Positions 61,925-64,000 of a stretch of 64,000 nucleotides of DNA are shown piece after piece (positions within the stretch are counted from its first letter, which is position 1; every line of letters begins with the position of its first letter). The position numbers were made by a program, and so were the translations under genes. Source of the DNA: Crocinitomicaceae bacterium. GTDB lineage: Bacteria; Bacteroidota; Bacteroidia; Flavobacteriales_D; Crocinitomicaceae. Location: positions 62,001 to 126,000 of the forward strand of contig JAMLHA010000006.1 in assembly GCA_023957475.1 (NCBI GenBank). The letters run 5' to 3'. The notes under the pieces are model-generated. The model had not been told where the DNA came from and did no database searches. It was given only the letters and a program-made list of their open reading frames with translations.

Positions 61925-63814
61925 ATGAAAAAACAGATACTTTTTTTTGCTTCTTTATTTCTAGCAAGTCAATCGTTTTCACAAGTAATTTCTAGCGAAG
62001 ACTTTAATTCAGGTCTTCCTGCAACTTGGACACAACAAACATCTGCAACAGATGGCGGGTGGAAAAATGGAACAGCTACAGCTTTGTCTTCTTCATCTTT
62101 CTCTATTCCAGAATATAATGGAACAAAGATAATGGCAACAAATGATGATGGATGTAATTGTAACAAAAGCTCAGACAGATTAATCTCTCCATCTATTGAT
62201 TTATCTTCTGAAACTGGATACGTCCGTTTATCAGTGGATTACCTATTTGCTAAAGGTTCATATCAAGGAGCTACAGAAGATGGAACAATTGAAATTTCCA
62301 CAGATGGCGGTACTTCTTGGACTGTACTTAAAACATTAACTTCTCAAAGTTCATTTGCTTGGAGAAGTGAAATGGTTGATTTATCTTCTTATGTAGGGCA
62401 ATCAGATGTAAAAATTTCATTCTTATACAAAGACAATGGCGGTTGGTTATTTGGATATGCTATTGATAACTTTAAAGTGGACAAACCACAAGCAGATGAT
62501 GCACAACTTATTTCTGCCTCTATCAATCGTTTTTCTTTAACAAATACAAATAACAATTTGTCTATTAAAGTAAAAAATGATGGTTCAAACCCTATCACGT
62601 CTTTGGATATAGAATGGAATGATGGTACTGCTCATGCTGCAACTATCAATGCAAACATTGCAGTTGGTGCGGTAGCAACAATTACACATACAACTCCAGT
62701 TAATTATTCTACAGCAAAAACTGAAAATATTGTTGTAACTATTACTCAAGTAAATGGGAATGTTGACCCAGTTATGTCAAATAATAACGGTTCTACAATT
62801 TTCACAACTATTTCTCAATCTCCAGAAAAATTCCCTGTAATTGAAGAAGGTACTGGAACATGGTGTGGGTGGTGCCCAAGAGGTGCTGTTGCAATGGATT
62901 ACATGTACGAAAACTACCCTGATTTTATTGGTATAGCAGTACACAATGGTGACCCAATGACGGTAAGTGCTTACGATGCTGCTTCTGATTTTGGTGGTTA
63001 TCCATCTTCACACGTTGATAGAGCTTTGAAAGATCAAGATGTTTCTAACAGTGATTTCTCTACGAATTACAATGCACGCAAAAACACAAAAACTCCAGGA
63101 TCTATTTCAGGAACGTTTAGTTCAAATGGTAGTGCTGTACAAATTAATGCATCTGCTGTAATCTATACAAATAGTGCTACAGAAGATTATAGAATGGGTG
63201 TTATTATCATTGAAGATAATGTGACAGGTACAGGAAGTGGTTACAACCAATCCAATTATTATGCTGGAGGTAATTACGGTGCAATGGGTGGATTTGAATC
63301 TTTACCAGGTACAGTTCCTGCAGCTCAAATGGTTTACAATCATGTTGGTAGAGCATTGTTAGGTGGTTACAATGGACAAACTGGATCTATCCCTGCTCCT
63401 GTTGTTGATGGACAAGCGGTTAACTATACATTTAACTACAATGTGCCTTCAACTTCAAATAAGAACAACATGTCTGCTGTAGTTTTATTGATTGACAACA
63501 CAACAAAAGAAATTTTAAACGCTGCTAAGTTTTCATTAGCTACAGCTGGTGTTACAGAAATCAAAACGATTGGTTTGGAAGCATTTCCTAACCCAGCTTC
63601 TGATAAGTTAAACGTTACTTTTGAAGCTCAAGGTGGTGACTATATGATTCAATTAACAGATTTACAAGGTCGTGTTGTTCTTTCTAAAACACACTCAAAC
63701 TTGAATGGAAGTCAATTAATTGAAATCAATACAAATCAATTAAATGCAGGTAATTACTTGTTGACTGTGGCTCAAAACGGAGCATCTTACGCTAAGATGA
63801 TTTCCATCAAATAA
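61925..63814 (+). CDS. Secreted Omp28-related protein with T9SS sorting domain
   Basis: A 629-residue protein with a signal peptide (ending SQSFSQ). An N-terminal cleaved-adhesin/choice-of-anchor J jelly roll follows (SEDFNSGLPATWTQQ; SVDYLFAKGSYQGATEDGTI), then a CARDB-like middle domain. The Omp28 domain has a thioredoxin-like EEGTGTWCGWCPRG motif (CxxC). The C-terminus (LEAFPNPASDKLNVTF) is a T9SS sorting domain. It should be surface-attached or released; a redox or peptide-binding role is possible but unproven. Followed by a strong terminator. Confidence 0.88.
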   Translation: MKKQILFFASLFLASQSFSQVISSEDFNSGLPATWTQQTSATDGGWKNGTATALSSSSFSIPEYNGTKIMATNDDGCNCNKSSDRLISPSIDLSSETGYVRLSVDYLFAKGSYQGATEDGTIEISTDGGTSWTVLKTLTSQSSFAWRSEMVDLSSYVGQSDVKISFLYKDNGGWLFGYAIDNFKVDKPQADDAQLISASINRFSLTNTNNNLSIKVKNDGSNPITSLDIEWNDGTAHAATINANIAVGAVATITHTTPVNYSTAKTENIVVTITQVNGNVDPVMSNNNGSTIFTTISQSPEKFPVIEEGTGTWCGWCPRGAVAMDYMYENYPDFIGIAVHNGDPMTVSAYDAASDFGGYPSSHVDRALKDQDVSNSDFSTNYNARKNTKTPGSISGTFSSNGSAVQINASAVIYTNSATEDYRMGVIIIEDNVTGTGSGYNQSNYYAGGNYGAMGGFESLPGTVPAAQMVYNHVGRALLGGYNGQTGSIPAPVVDGQAVNYTFNYNVPSTSNKNNMSAVVLLIDNTTKEILNAAKFSLATAGVTEIKTIGLEAFPNPASDKLNVTFEAQGGDYMIQLTDLQGRVVLSKTHSNLNGSQLIEINTNQLNAGNYLLTVAQNGASYAKMISIK

Positions 63815-63833
63815 TAAATTAGTAAATAGTTTT

Positions 63834-63867
63834 GAAAGGGGTTCATTGCGAATCCCTTTCTTTTTTT
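63834..63867 (+). terminator. Terminator after the Omp28-like gene
   Basis: GAAAGGGGTTC pairs with GAATCCCTTTC, followed by TTTTTTT. Confidence 0.9.
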
Positions 63868-63879
63868 GTAGGAGTTCAT

Positions 63880-63887
63880 TATCTTTG
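63880..63887 (+). promoter_or_regulatory. -7 promoter element of the last gene
   Basis: TATCTTTG matches TAnnTTTG and lies 29 bases before the start codon of the partial gene. Confidence 0.45.
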
Positions 63888-63916
63888 CTCCTCGTTTGAG
63901 TAATTCTCATTAATTA

Positions 63917-64000
63917 ATGAATAACAAAGATTTTCTTCATCACTTCGAACAATTGGAGCAAATTGAACAAACTGCCGTTCAATTAAAGAATAGTGAAACA
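63917..64000 (+). CDS. N-terminal end of an unidentified protein (partial)
   Basis: An ATG preceded by a promoter element opens a frame that runs off the window after 28 codons. The visible part (MNNKDFLHHFEQLEQIEQTA) is charged and helical, with no signal peptide. Not enough to assign a family. Confidence 0.6.
   Translation, partial: MNNKDFLHHFEQLEQIEQTAVQLKNSET

Overview
The window looks like chromosomal DNA of a member of the Bacteroidota, most likely order Flavobacteriales. The support is low GC content, promoters of the TTTG-N19-TAnnTTTG type, signal peptides ending in SQ or AQ, several proteins with type IX secretion (T9SS) C-terminal sorting domains, DUF6089 and TonB proteins, and a fused DAHP synthase/chorismate mutase. 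Genus cannot be read from the sequence; a Crocinitomicaceae-like organism is only a guess.

Region 1 (1-24.3 kb) is accessory DNA. It holds a secreted aspartyl-protease-like gene and an IS1182-family insertion sequence. A large efflux island follows: a TetR regulator, two small histidine-rich envelope proteins, a heavy-metal RND pump (RND, TolC and adaptor genes), a haem-binding CxxCH protein and a P-type cation ATPase, then a cupin, two membrane proteins and a second complete RND system of the HAE1 type. The TetR gene and the cupin-led run have nearly identical promoter/operator DNA, so they are probably co-regulated. Heptanucleotide repeat arrays run through this island. They lie in spacers, inside both pump genes, around two four-helix-bundle (S23-family) genes, and at the start of two genes where they encode the signal peptides. 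An AAA+/DUF4143 gene is framed by two related ~130-bp palindromic elements that resemble integron attC sites. A third copy lies near the start of the window and is split by the IS.

Region 2 (24.3-44.2 kb) is ordinary core: acyl-CoA dehydrogenase, a VWA protein, ComB, a phospholipase C/P1-nuclease-like protein and a T9SS protein. It also has a metal locus (P1B ATPase, DsbA-like protein, TonB receptor) divergent from a DtxR-family regulator with a classical DtxR/IdeR box between them, then mtnA, lon, a Ca2+/H+ antiporter and hutU. Two sigma-54-like promoters are visible, upstream of the VWA gene and of lon.

Region 3 (44.2-52.3 kb) has a decayed XRE gene, two surface proteins and a compact integrative element of about 4.6 kb. 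The element carries an XRE repressor, unknown cargo, an iteron-like spacer, a 48-residue protein and a large serine recombinase. The recombinase reading frame runs antisense into tRNA-Phe.

Region 4 (52.3-64 kb) is core: aroA, DAHP synthase/chorismate mutase, tsaB and a response regulator in one leftward run; a TPR lipoprotein; a DUF6089 protein; a young cluster of four small lipoproteins; and a secreted Omp28-like T9SS protein. In the lipoprotein cluster two signal peptides are read in an alternative frame of T9SS sorting-domain DNA.
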